Shown here: one piece after another, positions 24,791-37,900 of the stretch | Layout of the letters: each line of letters starts with the position of its first letter | Position numbering within the stretch: the first letter of the stretch is position 1 | Assembly (NCBI RefSeq): GCF_040115645.1 | Contig: NW_027096042.1 | Location: forward strand, 124,001-188,000 | DNA length: 64,000 bases | Source of the DNA: Euwallacea fornicatus | Lineage: Eukaryota > Arthropoda > Insecta > Coleoptera > Curculionidae | Direction of reading: 5' to 3' | Notes under the pieces: generated by a model | What the model saw: only the letters and a program-made list of their open reading frames with translations | Databases searched by the model: none | What the model was told of the DNA's origin: nothing | Made by a program: the position numbers and the translations under genes

Positions 24791-27700
24791 CTTCAAAATT
24801 TTACCACAGAATCACCTCGACGAGCTCTTTAACATGACAAATAAGGCTTCATTGTATCTTGGTGAGTTTTCCAGAAAACGAGTGATTTATGTGCACAAAC
24901 ACACTTCGTTCGTGACTTTTCAAGCTTTGAACCTCCGTAACTTCGGCAAATGAGCTTCAAATACCTTCAAAATTTGACCACAGAATCACCTCGACGAGCT
25001 CTTTAACATGACAAATGAGGCTTCATTGTATCTTGGTGAGTTTTCCAGAAAACGAGTAATTTATGTGCAAAAACATACTTCTTTCGTGACTTTTCAAGTT
25101 TTGAACCTCCGTAACTTCGGCAAAGGAGCTCCAACTACCTTCAAAATTTGACCACAGAATCACCTCGACGAGCTCTTTCACACGACTAAGAAGGCTTCAT
25201 TGTATCTTGGTGAGTTTTCTAGAAAACGAGTGATTTATGTGCACAAACACACTTCTTTCGTGACTTTTCAAGCTTTGGACCTCCGTAACTTCGGCAAATG
25301 TGCTTCAAATTGCTTAAAAAATTGATCATAGAATCACCTCGTTGAGCTCTTCATCATGACTCATAAGGCTTCATTGTATCTTGGTGAGTTTTCTAGAAAA
25401 CGAGTAATTTATGTGCACAAACATACTTCTTTTGTGACTTTTCAAGCTTTGAACCTACGTAACATCGGCAAATGAGCTCCAACTACCTTCAAAATTTGAC
25501 CACAGAATCACCTCGACGAGCTCTTTAACATGACAAATAAGGCTTCATTGTATCTTGGTGAGTTTTCTAGAAAACGAGTGATTTATGTGCACAAACACAC
25601 TTCGTTCGTGACTTTTCAAGCTTTGAACCTCCGTAACTTCGGCAAATGAGCTTCAAATACCTTCAAAATTTGACCACAGAATCACCTCGACGAGCTCTTT
25701 AACATGACAAATGAGGCTTCATTGTATCTTGGTGAGTTTTCCAGAAAACGAGTAATTTATGTGCACAAACACACTTCTTTCGTGACTTTTCAAGCTTTGA
25801 ACCTCCGTAACTTCGGCAAATGTGCTTCAAATTGCTTAAAAAATTGATCATAGAATCACCTCGTTGAGCTCTTCATCATGACTCAGAAGGCTTCATTGTA
25901 TCTTGGTGAGTTTTCTAGAAAACGAGTGATTTATGTGCACAAACACACTTCTTTCGTGACTTTTCAAGCTTTGAACCTCCGTAACTTCGGCAAAGGAGCT
26001 CCAACTACCTTCAAAATTTGACCACAGAATCACCTCGACGAGCTCTTTCACACGACTAAGAAGGCTTCATTGTATCTTGGTGAGTTTTCTAGAAAACGAG
26101 TGATTTATGTGCACAAACACACTTCTTTCGTGACTTTTCAAGCTTTGAACCTCCGTAACTTCGGCAAAGGAGCTCCAACTACCTTCAAAATTTGACCACA
26201 GAATCACCTCGACGAGCTCTTTCACACGACTAAGAAGGCTTCATTGTATCTTGGTGAGTTTTCTAGAAAACGAGTGATTTATGTGCACAAACACACTTCT
26301 TTCGTGACTTTTCAAGCTTTGAACCTCCGTAACTTCGGCAAATGTGCTTCAAATTGCTTAAAAAATTGATCATAGAATCACCTCGTTGAGCTCTTCATCA
26401 TGACTCATAAGGCTTCATTGTATCTTGGTGAGTTTTCCAGAAAACGAGTGATTTATGTGCACAAACACACTTCGTTCGTGACTTTTCAAGCTTTGAACCT
26501 CCGTAACTTCGGCAAATGAGCTTCAAATACCTTCAAAATTTGACCACAGAATCACCTCGACGAGCTCTTTAACATGACGAATGAGGCTTCATTGTATCTT
26601 GGTGAGTTTTCCAGAAAACGAGTAATTTATGTGCAAAAACATACTTCTTTCGTGACTTTTCAAGTTTTGAACCTCCGTAACTTCGGCAAAGGAGCTCCAA
26701 CTACCTTCAAAATTTGACCACAGAATCACCTCGACGAGCTTTTTAACATGACAAATAAGGCTTCATTGTATCTTGGTGAGTTTTCCAGAAAACGAGTAAT
26801 TTATGTGCTCAAACACACATCTTTCGTGACTTTTCAAGATTTGAACCTCCGTAACTTCGGCAAATGTGCTTCACATTCCGTCAAAAATTGATCATAGTAT
26901 CACCTCGTTGAGCTCTTCATCATGACTCAGAAGGCTTCATTGTATCTTGGTGAGTTTTTTAGAAAACGAGTAATTTATGTGCACAAACACACATCTTTCG
27001 TGACTTTTCAAGATTTGAACCTCCGTAACTTCGGCAAATGAGCTCCAAATCGCTTCAAAATTTTACCACAGAATCACCTCGACGAGCTCTTTAACATGAC
27101 AAATAAGGCTTCATTGTATCTTGGTGAGTTTTCCAGAAAACGAGTAATTTATGTGCAAAAACATACTTCTTTCGTGACTTTTCAAGTTTTGAACCTCCGT
27201 AACTTCGGCAAAGGAGCTCCAACTACCTTCAAAATTTGACCACAGAATCACCTCGACATGCTTTTTAACATGACAAATAAGGCTTCATTGTATCTTGGTG
27301 AGTTTTCCAGAAAACGAGTAATTTATGTGCTCAAACACACATCTTTCGTGACTTTTCAAGATTTGAACCTCCGTAACTTCGGCAAATGAGCTTCACATTC
27401 CGTCAAAAATTGATCATAGAATCACCTCGTTGAGCTCTTTAACATGACAAATAAGGCTTCATTGTATCTTGGTGAGTTTTCTAGAAAACGAGTAATTTAT
27501 GTGCACAAACACACTTCTTTCGTGACTTTTCAAGCTTTGAACCTCCGTAACTTCGGCAAAGGAGCTCCAACTACCTTCAAAATTTGACCACAGAATCACC
27601 TCGACGAGCTCTTTCACACGACTAAGAAGGCTTCATTGTATCTTGGTGAGTTTTCTAGAAAACGAGTAATTTATGTGCTCAAACACACATCTTTCGTGAC

Positions 27701-28096
27701 TTTTCAAGTTTTGAACCTACGTAACTTCGGCAAATGAGCTCCAACTACCTTCAAAATTTTACCACAGAATCACCTCGACGAGCTCTTTAACATGACAAAT
27801 AAGGCTTCATTGTATCTTGGTGAGTTTTCTAGAAAACGAGTAATTTATGTGCACAAACACACTTCTTTCGTGACTTTTCAAGCTTTGAACCTCCGTATCT
27901 TCGGCAAAGGAGCTCCAACTACCTTCAAAATTTGACCACAGAATCACCTCGACGAGCTCTTTAACATGACAAATAAGGCTTCATTGTATCTTGGTGAGTT
28001 TTCTAGAAAACGAGTAATTTATGTGCTCAAACACACATCTTTCGTGACTTTTCAAGTTTTGAACCTACGTAACTTCGGCAAATGAGCTCCAACTAC
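24791..28096 (+). repeat. 19-mer higher-order repeat, copy A (3,306 bp)
   Basis: This is nineteen 174-bp monomers with no 176-bp variant. Diagnostic positions are GACGAATGAGG at 26,577, CATAGTATCACC near 26,893, CGACATGCTTTTTAAC near 27.25 kb, the B/A hybrid CTCGTTGAGCTCTTTAAC near 27.43 kb and CCGTATCTTCGG near 27.9 kb. All recur 3,306 bp downstream in copy B. Near 25.9-26.3 kb two almost identical GGAGCTCC / CACACGACTAAG monomers lie side by side, and this local doublet is shared by every copy. Confidence 0.9.
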
Positions 28097-31000
28097 CTTC
28101 AAAATTTTACCACAGAATCACCTCGACGAGCTCTTTAACATGACAAATAAGGCTTCATTGTATCTTGGTGAGTTTTCCAGAAAACGAGTGATTTATGTGC
28201 ACAAACACACTTCGTTCGTGACTTTTCAAGCTTTGAACCTCCGTAACTTCGGCAAATGAGCTTCAAATACCTTCAAAATTTGACCACAGAATCACCTCGA
28301 CGAGCTCTTTAACATGACAAATGAGGCTTCATTGTATCTTGGTGAGTTTTCCAGAAAACGAGTAATTTATGTGCAAAAACATACTTCTTTCGTGACTTTT
28401 CAAGTTTTGAACCTCCGTAACTTCGGCAAAGGAGCTCCAACTACCTTCAAAATTTGACCACAGAATCACCTCGACGAGCTCTTTCACACGACTAAGAAGG
28501 CTTCATTGTATCTTGGTGAGTTTTCTAGAAAACGAGTGATTTATGTGCACAAACACACTTCTTTCGTGACTTTTCAAGCTTTGGACCTCCGTAACTTCGG
28601 CAAATGTGCTTCAAATTGCTTAAAAAATTGATCATAGAATCACCTCGTTGAGCTCTTCATCATGACTCATAAGGCTTCATTGTATCTTGGTGAGTTTTCT
28701 AGAAAACGAGTAATTTATGTGCACAAACATACTTCTTTTGTGACTTTTCAAGCTTTGAACCTACGTAACATCGGCAAATGAGCTCCAACTACCTTCAAAA
28801 TTTGACCACAGAATCACCTCGACGAGCTCTTTAACATGACAAATAAGGCTTCATTGTATCTTGGTGAGTTTTCTAGAAAACGAGTGATTTATGTGCACAA
28901 ACACACTTCGTTCGTGACTTTTCAAGCTTTGAACCTCCGTAACTTCGGCAAATGAGCTTCAAATACCTTCAAAATTTGACCACAGAATCACCTCGACGAG
29001 CTCTTTAACATGACAAATGAGGCTTCATTGTATCTTGGTGAGTTTTCCAGAAAACGAGTAATTTATGTGCACAAACACACTTCTTTCGTGACTTTTCAAG
29101 CTTTGAACCTCCGTAACTTCGGCAAATGTGCTTCAAATTGCTTAAAAAATTGATCATAGAATCACCTCGTTGAGCTCTTCATCATGACTCAGAAGGCTTC
29201 ATTGTATCTTGGTGAGTTTTCTAGAAAACGAGTGATTTATGTGCACAAACACACTTCTTTCGTGACTTTTCAAGCTTTGAACCTCCGTAACTTCGGCAAA
29301 GGAGCTCCAACTACCTTCAAAATTTGACCACAGAATCACCTCGACGAGCTCTTTCACACGACTAAGAAGGCTTCATTGTATCTTGGTGAGTTTTCTAGAA
29401 AACGAGTGATTTATGTGCACAAACACACTTCTTTCGTGACTTTTCAAGCTTTGAACCTCCGTAACTTCGGCAAAGGAGCTCCAACTACCTTCAAAATTTG
29501 ACCACAGAATCACCTCGACGAGCTCTTTCACACGACTAAGAAGGCTTCATTGTATCTTGGTGAGTTTTCTAGAAAACGAGTGATTTATGTGCACAAACAC
29601 ACTTCTTTCGTGACTTTTCAAGCTTTGAACCTCCGTAACTTCGGCAAATGTGCTTCAAATTGCTTAAAAAATTGATCATAGAATCACCTCGTTGAGCTCT
29701 TCATCATGACTCATAAGGCTTCATTGTATCTTGGTGAGTTTTCCAGAAAACGAGTGATTTATGTGCACAAACACACTTCGTTCGTGACTTTTCAAGCTTT
29801 GAACCTCCGTAACTTCGGCAAATGAGCTTCAAATACCTTCAAAATTTGACCACAGAATCACCTCGACGAGCTCTTTAACATGACGAATGAGGCTTCATTG
29901 TATCTTGGTGAGTTTTCCAGAAAACGAGTAATTTATGTGCAAAAACATACTTCTTTCGTGACTTTTCAAGTTTTGAACCTCCGTAACTTCGGCAAAGGAG
30001 CTCCAACTACCTTCAAAATTTGACCACAGAATCACCTCGACGAGCTTTTTAACATGACAAATAAGGCTTCATTGTATCTTGGTGAGTTTTCCAGAAAACG
30101 AGTAATTTATGTGCTCAAACACACATCTTTCGTGACTTTTCAAGATTTGAACCTCCGTAACTTCGGCAAATGTGCTTCACATTCCGTCAAAAATTGATCA
30201 TAGTATCACCTCGTTGAGCTCTTCATCATGACTCAGAAGGCTTCATTGTATCTTGGTGAGTTTTTTAGAAAACGAGTAATTTATGTGCACAAACACACAT
30301 CTTTCGTGACTTTTCAAGATTTGAACCTCCGTAACTTCGGCAAATGAGCTCCAAATCGCTTCAAAATTTTACCACAGAATCACCTCGACGAGCTCTTTAA
30401 CATGACAAATAAGGCTTCATTGTATCTTGGTGAGTTTTCCAGAAAACGAGTAATTTATGTGCAAAAACATACTTCTTTCGTGACTTTTCAAGTTTTGAAC
30501 CTCCGTAACTTCGGCAAAGGAGCTCCAACTACCTTCAAAATTTGACCACAGAATCACCTCGACATGCTTTTTAACATGACAAATAAGGCTTCATTGTATC
30601 TTGGTGAGTTTTCCAGAAAACGAGTAATTTATGTGCTCAAACACACATCTTTCGTGACTTTTCAAGATTTGAACCTCCGTAACTTCGGCAAATGAGCTTC
30701 ACATTCCGTCAAAAATTGATCATAGAATCACCTCGTTGAGCTCTTTAACATGACAAATAAGGCTTCATTGTATCTTGGTGAGTTTTCTAGAAAACGAGTA
30801 ATTTATGTGCACAAACACACTTCTTTCGTGACTTTTCAAGCTTTGAACCTCCGTAACTTCGGCAAAGGAGCTCCAACTACCTTCAAAATTTGACCACAGA
30901 ATCACCTCGACGAGCTCTTTCACACGACTAAGAAGGCTTCATTGTATCTTGGTGAGTTTTCTAGAAAACGAGTAATTTATGTGCTCAAACACACATCTTT

Positions 31001-31402
31001 CGTGACTTTTCAAGTTTTGAACCTACGTAACTTCGGCAAATGAGCTCCAACTACCTTCAAAATTTTACCACAGAATCACCTCGACGAGCTCTTTAACATG
31101 ACAAATAAGGCTTCATTGTATCTTGGTGAGTTTTCTAGAAAACGAGTAATTTATGTGCACAAACACACTTCTTTCGTGACTTTTCAAGCTTTGAACCTCC
31201 GTATCTTCGGCAAAGGAGCTCCAACTACCTTCAAAATTTGACCACAGAATCACCTCGACGAGCTCTTTAACATGACAAATAAGGCTTCATTGTATCTTGG
31301 TGAGTTTTCTAGAAAACGAGTAATTTATGTGCTCAAACACATACCTTTCGTGACTTTTCAAGTTTTGAACCTACGTAACTTCGGCAAATGAGCTCCAACT
31401 AC
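28097..31402 (+). repeat. 19-mer higher-order repeat, copy B (3,306 bp)
   Basis: This tandem neighbour of copy A has the same markers at +3,306, including CATAGTATCACC with TAGTAT at 30,201, CGACATGC near 30.56 kb and CCGTATCTTCGG near 31.2 kb. One private change, CACATACCTTTCG instead of CACACATCTTTCG, lies near 31.34 kb. Similarity to the start of the unit runs on to 31,628, so the tandem stretch is about 2.07 units. The private change is used in the findings to order the duplications. Confidence 0.9.
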
Positions 31403-34400
31403 CTTCAAAATTTTACCACAGAATCACCTCGACGAGCTCTTTAACATGACAAATAAGGCTTCATTGTATCTTGGTGAGTTTTCCAGAAAACGAGTGATTT
31501 ATGTGCACAAACACACTTCGTTCGTGACTTTTCAAGCTTTGAACCTCCGTAACTTCGGCAAATGAGCTTCAAATACCTTCAAAATTTGACCACAGAATCA
31601 CCTCGACGAGCTCTTTAACATGACAAATAAGGCTTCATTGTATCTTGGTGAGTTTTCTAGAAAACGAGTGATTTATGTGCACAAACACACTTCTTTCGTG
31701 ACTTTTCAAGCTTTGGACCTCCGTAACTTCGGCAAATGTGCTTCAAATTGCTTAAAAAATTGATCATAGAATCACCTCGTTGAGCTCTTCATCATGACTC
31801 ATAAGGCTTCATTGTATCTTGGTGAGTTTTCTAGAAAACGAGTAATTTATGTGCACAAACATACTTCTTTCGTGACTTTTCAAGCTTTGAACCTACGTAA
31901 CTTCGGCAAATGAGCTCCAACTACCTTCAAAATTTGACCACAGAATCACCTCGACGAGCTCTTTAACATGACAAATAAGGCTTCATTGTATCTTGGTGAG
32001 TTTTCTAGAAAACGAGTGATTTATGTGCACAAACACACTTCGTTCGTGACTTTTCAAGCTTTGAACCTCCGTAACTTCGGCAAATGAGCTTCAAATACCT
32101 TCAAAATTTGACCACAGAATCACCTCGACGAGCTCTTTAACATGACAAATGAGGCTTCATTGTATCTTGGTGAGTTTTCCAGAAAACGAGTAATTTATGT
32201 GCAAAAACATATTTCTTTCGTGACTTTTCAAGTTTTGAACCTCCGTAACTTCGGCAAAGGAGCTCCAACTACCTTCAAAATTTGATCACAGAATCAGCTC
32301 GACGAGCTTTTTAACATGACAAATAAGGCTTCATTGTATCTTGGTGAGTTTTCCAGAAAACGAGTAATTTATGTGCTCAAACACACATCTTTCGTGACTT
32401 TTCAAGATTTGAACCTCCGTAACTTCGGCAAATGTGCTTCACATTCCGTCAAAAATTGATCATAGAATCACCTCGTTGAGCTCTTCATCATGACTCGGAA
32501 GGCTTCATTGTATCTTGGTGAGTTTTTTAGAAAACGAGTAATTTATGTGCACAAACACACATCTTTCGTGACTTTTCAAGCTTTGAACCTCCGTAACATC
32601 GGCAAATGAGCTTCAAATACCTTCAAAATTTGACCACAGAATCACCTCGACGAGCTCTTTAACATGACGAATGAGGCTTCATTGTATCTTGGTGAGTTTT
32701 CCAGAAAACGAGTAATTTATGTGCACAAACACACTTCTTTCGTGACTTTTCAAGCTTTGAACCTCCGTAACTTCGGCAAAGGAGCTCCAACTACCTTCAA
32801 AATTTGACCACAGAATCACGTCGACGAACTCTTTTTAACACAGTTAAGAAGGCTTCATTGTATCTTGGTGAGTTTTCTAGAAAACGAGTGATTTATGTGC
32901 ACAAACACACTTCTTTCGTGACTTTTCAAGCTTTGGACCTCCGTAACTTCGGCAAATGTGCTTCAAATTGCTTAAAAAATTGATCATAGAATCACCTCGT
33001 TGAGCTCTTCATCATGACTCATAAGGCTTCATTGTATCTTGGTGAGTTTTCCAGAAAACGAGTAATTTATGTGCAAAAACATATTTCTTTCGTGACTTTT
33101 CAAGTTTTGAACCTCCGTAACTTCGGCAAAGGAGCTCCAACTACCTTCAAAATTTGATCACAGAATCAGCTCGACGAGCTTTTTAACATGACAAATAAGG
33201 CTTCATTGTATCTTGGTGAGTTTTCCAGAAAACGAGTAATTTATGTGCTCAAACACACATCTTTCGTGACTTTTCAAGATTTGAACCTCCGTAACTTCGG
33301 CAAATGTGCTTCACATTCCGTCAAAAATTGATCATAGAATCACCTCGTTGAGCTCTTCATCATGACTCGGAAGGCTTCATTGTATCTTGGTGAGTTTTTT
33401 AGAAAACGAGTAATTTATGTGCACAAACACACATCTTTCGTGACTTTTCAAGCTTTGAACCTCCGTAACATCGGCAAATGAGCTTCAAATACCTTCAAAA
33501 TTTGACCACAGAATCACCTCGACGAGCTCTTTAACATGACGAATGAGGCTTCATTGTATCTTGGTGAGTTTTCCAGAAAACGAGTAATTTATGTGCACAA
33601 ACACACTTCTTTCGTGACTTTTCAAGCTTTGAACCTCCGTAACTTCGGCAAAGGAGCTCCAACTACCTTCAAAATTTGACCACAGAATCACGTCGACGAA
33701 CTCTTTTTAACACAGTTAAGAAGGCTTCATTGTATCTTGGTGAGTTTTCTAGAAAACGAGTGATTTATGTGCACAAACACACTTCTTTCGTGACTTTTCA
33801 AGCTTTGGACCTCCGTAACTTCGGCAAATGTGCTTCAAATTGCTTAAAAAATTGATCATAGAATCACCTCGTTGAGCTCTTCATCATGACTCATAAGGCT
33901 TCATTGTATCTTGGTGAGTTTTCTAGAAAACGAGTGTTTTATGTGCACAAACACACTTCGTTCGTGACTTTTCAAGCTTTGAACCTCCGTAACTTCGGCA
34001 AATGAGCTTCAAATACCTTCAAAATTTGACCACAGAATCACCTCGACGAGCTCTTTAACATGACAAATGAGGCTTCATTGTATCTTGGTGAGTTTTCCAG
34101 AAAACGAGTAATTTATGTGCAAAAACATACTTCTTTCGTGACTTTTCAAGTTTTGAACCTCCGTAACTTCGGCAAAGGAGCTCCAACTACCTTCAAAATT
34201 TGACCACAGAATCACCTCGACGAGCTTTTTAACATGACAAATAAGGCTTCATTGTATCTTGGTGAGTTTTCCAGAAAACGAGTAATTTATGTGCTCAAAC
34301 ACACATCTTTCGTGACTTTTCAAGATTTGAACCTCCGTAACTTCGGCAAATGTGCTTCACATTCCGTCAAAAATTGATCATAGAATCACCTCGTTGAGCT

Positions 34401-34938
34401 CTTCATCATGACTCAGAAGGCTTCATTGTATCTTGGTGAGTTTTTTAGAAAACGAGTAATTTATGTGCACAAACACACATCTTTCGTGACTTTTCAAGCT
34501 TTGAACCTCCGTAACATCGGCAAATGAGCTCCAAATCACTTCAAAATTTTACCACAGAATCACCTCGACGAGCTCTTTAACATGACAAATAAGGCTTCAT
34601 TGTATCTTGGTGAGTTTTCCAGAAAACGAGTAATTTATGTGCACAAACACACTTCTTTCGTGACTTTTCAAGCTTTGAACCTCCGTAACTTCGGCAAAGG
34701 AGCTCCAACTACCTTCAAAATTTGACCACAGAATCACGTCGACGAACTCTTTTTAACACAGTTAAGAAGGCTTCATTGTATCTTGGTGAGTTTTCTAGAA
34801 AACGAGTGATTTATGTGCACAAACACACTTCTTTCGTGACTTTTCAAGCTTTGGACCTCCGTAACTTCGGCAAATGTGCTTCAAATTGCTTAAAAAATTG
34901 ATCATAGAATCACCTCGTTGAGCTCTTCATCATGACTC
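31403..34938 (+). repeat. Right part of the 58-mer block, copy 1
   Basis: This completes the 10,098-bp block that starts at 24,841. It contains a 5-monomer tandem duplication (32,152-33,023 and 33,024-33,895, offset 872 bp) recognised by the paired CATGACTCGGAAGG near 32.49 and 33.36 kb. After that come a GAGTGTTTTATG monomer at 33,934, an AAATCACTTC monomer near 34.53 kb and 176-bp monomers near 32.83, 33.71 and 34.75 kb. All are satellite; no other sequence is present. Confidence 0.87.
32152..33895 (+). repeat. 5-mer tandem duplication (872-bp period)
   Basis: Two adjacent copies of five monomers (4 x 174 + 176 bp) lie at 32,152-33,023 and 33,024-33,895. Each holds the GCAAAAACATATTTC monomer (32,201 and 33,073), the AATCAGCTCGACG monomer, CATGACTCGGAAGG, GACGAATGAGG and the 176-bp D monomer. 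In the second copy of the 58-mer block (near 42.25-43.12 kb) this 5-mer is present only once, which accounts for the whole length difference between the two blocks (10,098 versus 9,226 bp). Confidence 0.88.
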
Positions 34939-37900
34939 ATAAGGCTTCATTGTATCTTGGTGAGTTTTCCAGAAAACGAGTGATTTATGTGCACAAACAC
35001 ACTTCGTTCGTGACTTTTCAAGCTTTGAACCTCCGTAACTTCGGCAAATGAGCTTCAAATACCTTCAAAATTTGACCACAGAATCACCTCGACGAGCTCT
35101 TTAACATGACAAATGAGGCTTCATTGTATCTTGGTGAGTTTTCCAGAAAACGAGTAATTTATGTGCAAAAACATACTTCTTTCGTGACTTTTCAAGTTTT
35201 GAACCTCCGTAACTTCGGCAAAGGAGCTCCAACTACCTTCAAAATTTGACCACAGAATCACCTCGACGAGCTCTTTCACACGACTAAGAAGGCTTCATTG
35301 TATCTTGGTGAGTTTTCTAGAAAACGAGTGATTTATGTGCACAAACACACTTCTTTCGTGACTTTTCAAGCTTTGGACCTCCGTAACTTCGGCAAATGTG
35401 CTTCAAATTGCTTAAAAAATTGATCATAGAATCACCTCGTTGAGCTCTTCATCATGACTCATAAGGCTTCATTGTATCTTGGTGAGTTTTCTAGAAAACG
35501 AGTAATTTATGTGCACAAACATACTTCTTTTGTGACTTTTCAAGCTTTGAACCTACGTAACATCGGCAAATGAGCTCCAACTACCTTCAAAATTTGACCA
35601 CAGAATCACCTCGACGAGCTCTTTAACATGACAAATAAGGCTTCATTGTATCTTGGTGAGTTTTCTAGAAAACGAGTGATTTATGTGCACAAACACACTT
35701 CGTTCGTGACTTTTCAAGCTTTGAACCTCCGTAACTTCGGCAAATGAGCTTCAAATACCTTCAAAATTTGACCACAGAATCACCTCGACGAGCTCTTTAA
35801 CATGACAAATGAGGCTTCATTGTATCTTGGTGAGTTTTCCAGAAAACGAGTAATTTATGTGCACAAACACACTTCTTTCGTGACTTTTCAAGCTTTGAAC
35901 CTCCGTAACTTCGGCAAATGTGCTTCAAATTGCTTAAAAAATTGATCATAGAATCACCTCGTTGAGCTCTTCATCATGACTCAGAAGGCTTCATTGTATC
36001 TTGGTGAGTTTTCTAGAAAACGAGTGATTTATGTGCACAAACACACTTCTTTCGTGACTTTTCAAGCTTTGAACCTCCGTAACTTCGGCAAAGGAGCTCC
36101 AACTACCTTCAAAATTTGACCACAGAATCACCTCGACGAGCTCTTTCACACGACTAAGAAGGCTTCATTGTATCTTGGTGAGTTTTCTAGAAAACGAGTG
36201 ATTTATGTGCACAAACACACTTCTTTCGTGACTTTTCAAGCTTTGAACCTCCGTAACTTCGGCAAAGGAGCTCCAACTACCTTCAAAATTTGACCACAGA
36301 ATCACCTCGACGAGCTCTTTCACACGACTAAGAAGGCTTCATTGTATCTTGGTGAGTTTTCTAGAAAACGAGTGATTTATGTGCACAAACACACTTCTTT
36401 CGTGACTTTTCAAGCTTTGAACCTCCGTAACTTCGGCAAATGTGCTTCAAATTGCTTAAAAAATTGATCATAGAATCACCTCGTTGAGCTCTTCATCATG
36501 ACTCATAAGGCTTCATTGTATCTTGGTGAGTTTTCCAGAAAACGAGTGATTTATGTGCACAAACACACTTCGTTCGTGACTTTTCAAGCTTTGAACCTCC
36601 GTAACTTCGGCAAATGAGCTTCAAATACCTTCAAAATTTGACCACAGAATCACCTCGACGAGCTCTTTAACATGACGAATGAGGCTTCATTGTATCTTGG
36701 TGAGTTTTCCAGAAAACGAGTAATTTATGTGCAAAAACATACTTCTTTCGTGACTTTTCAAGTTTTGAACCTCCGTAACTTCGGCAAAGGAGCTCCAACT
36801 ACCTTCAAAATTTGACCACAGAATCACCTCGACGAGCTTTTTAACATGACAAATAAGGCTTCATTGTATCTTGGTGAGTTTTCCAGAAAACGAGTAATTT
36901 ATGTGCTCAAACACACATCTTTCGTGACTTTTCAAGATTTGAACCTCCGTAACTTCGGCAAATGTGCTTCACATTCCGTCAAAAATTGATCATAGTATCA
37001 CCTCGTTGAGCTCTTCATCATGACTCAGAAGGCTTCATTGTATCTTGGTGAGTTTTTTAGAAAACGAGTAATTTATGTGCACAAACACACATCTTTCGTG
37101 ACTTTTCAAGATTTGAACCTCCGTAACTTCGGCAAATGAGCTCCAAATCGCTTCAAAATTTTACCACAGAATCACCTCGACGAGCTCTTTAACATGACAA
37201 ATAAGGCTTCATTGTATCTTGGTGAGTTTTCCAGAAAACGAGTAATTTATGTGCAAAAACATACTTCTTTCGTGACTTTTCAAGTTTTGAACCTCCGTAA
37301 CTTCGGCAAAGGAGCTCCAACTACCTTCAAAATTTGACCACAGAATCACCTCGACATGCTTTTTAACATGACAAATAAGGCTTCATTGTATCTTGGTGAG
37401 TTTTCCAGAAAACGAGTAATTTATGTGCTCAAACACACATCTTTCGTGACTTTTCAAGATTTGAACCTCCGTAACTTCGGCAAATGAGCTTCACATTCCG
37501 TCAAAAATTGATCATAGAATCACCTCGTTGAGCTCTTTAACATGACAAATAAGGCTTCATTGTATCTTGGTGAGTTTTCTAGAAAACGAGTAATTTATGT
37601 GCACAAACACACTTCTTTCGTGACTTTTCAAGCTTTGAACCTCCGTAACTTCGGCAAAGGAGCTCCAACTACCTTCAAAATTTGACCACAGAATCACCTC
37701 GACGAGCTCTTTCACACGACTAAGAAGGCTTCATTGTATCTTGGTGAGTTTTCTAGAAAACGAGTAATTTATGTGCTCAAACACACATCTTTCGTGACTT
37801 TTCAAGTTTTGAACCTACGTAACTTCGGCAAATGAGCTCCAACTACCTTCAAAATTTTACCACAGAATCACCTCGACGAGCTCTTTAACATGACAAATAA

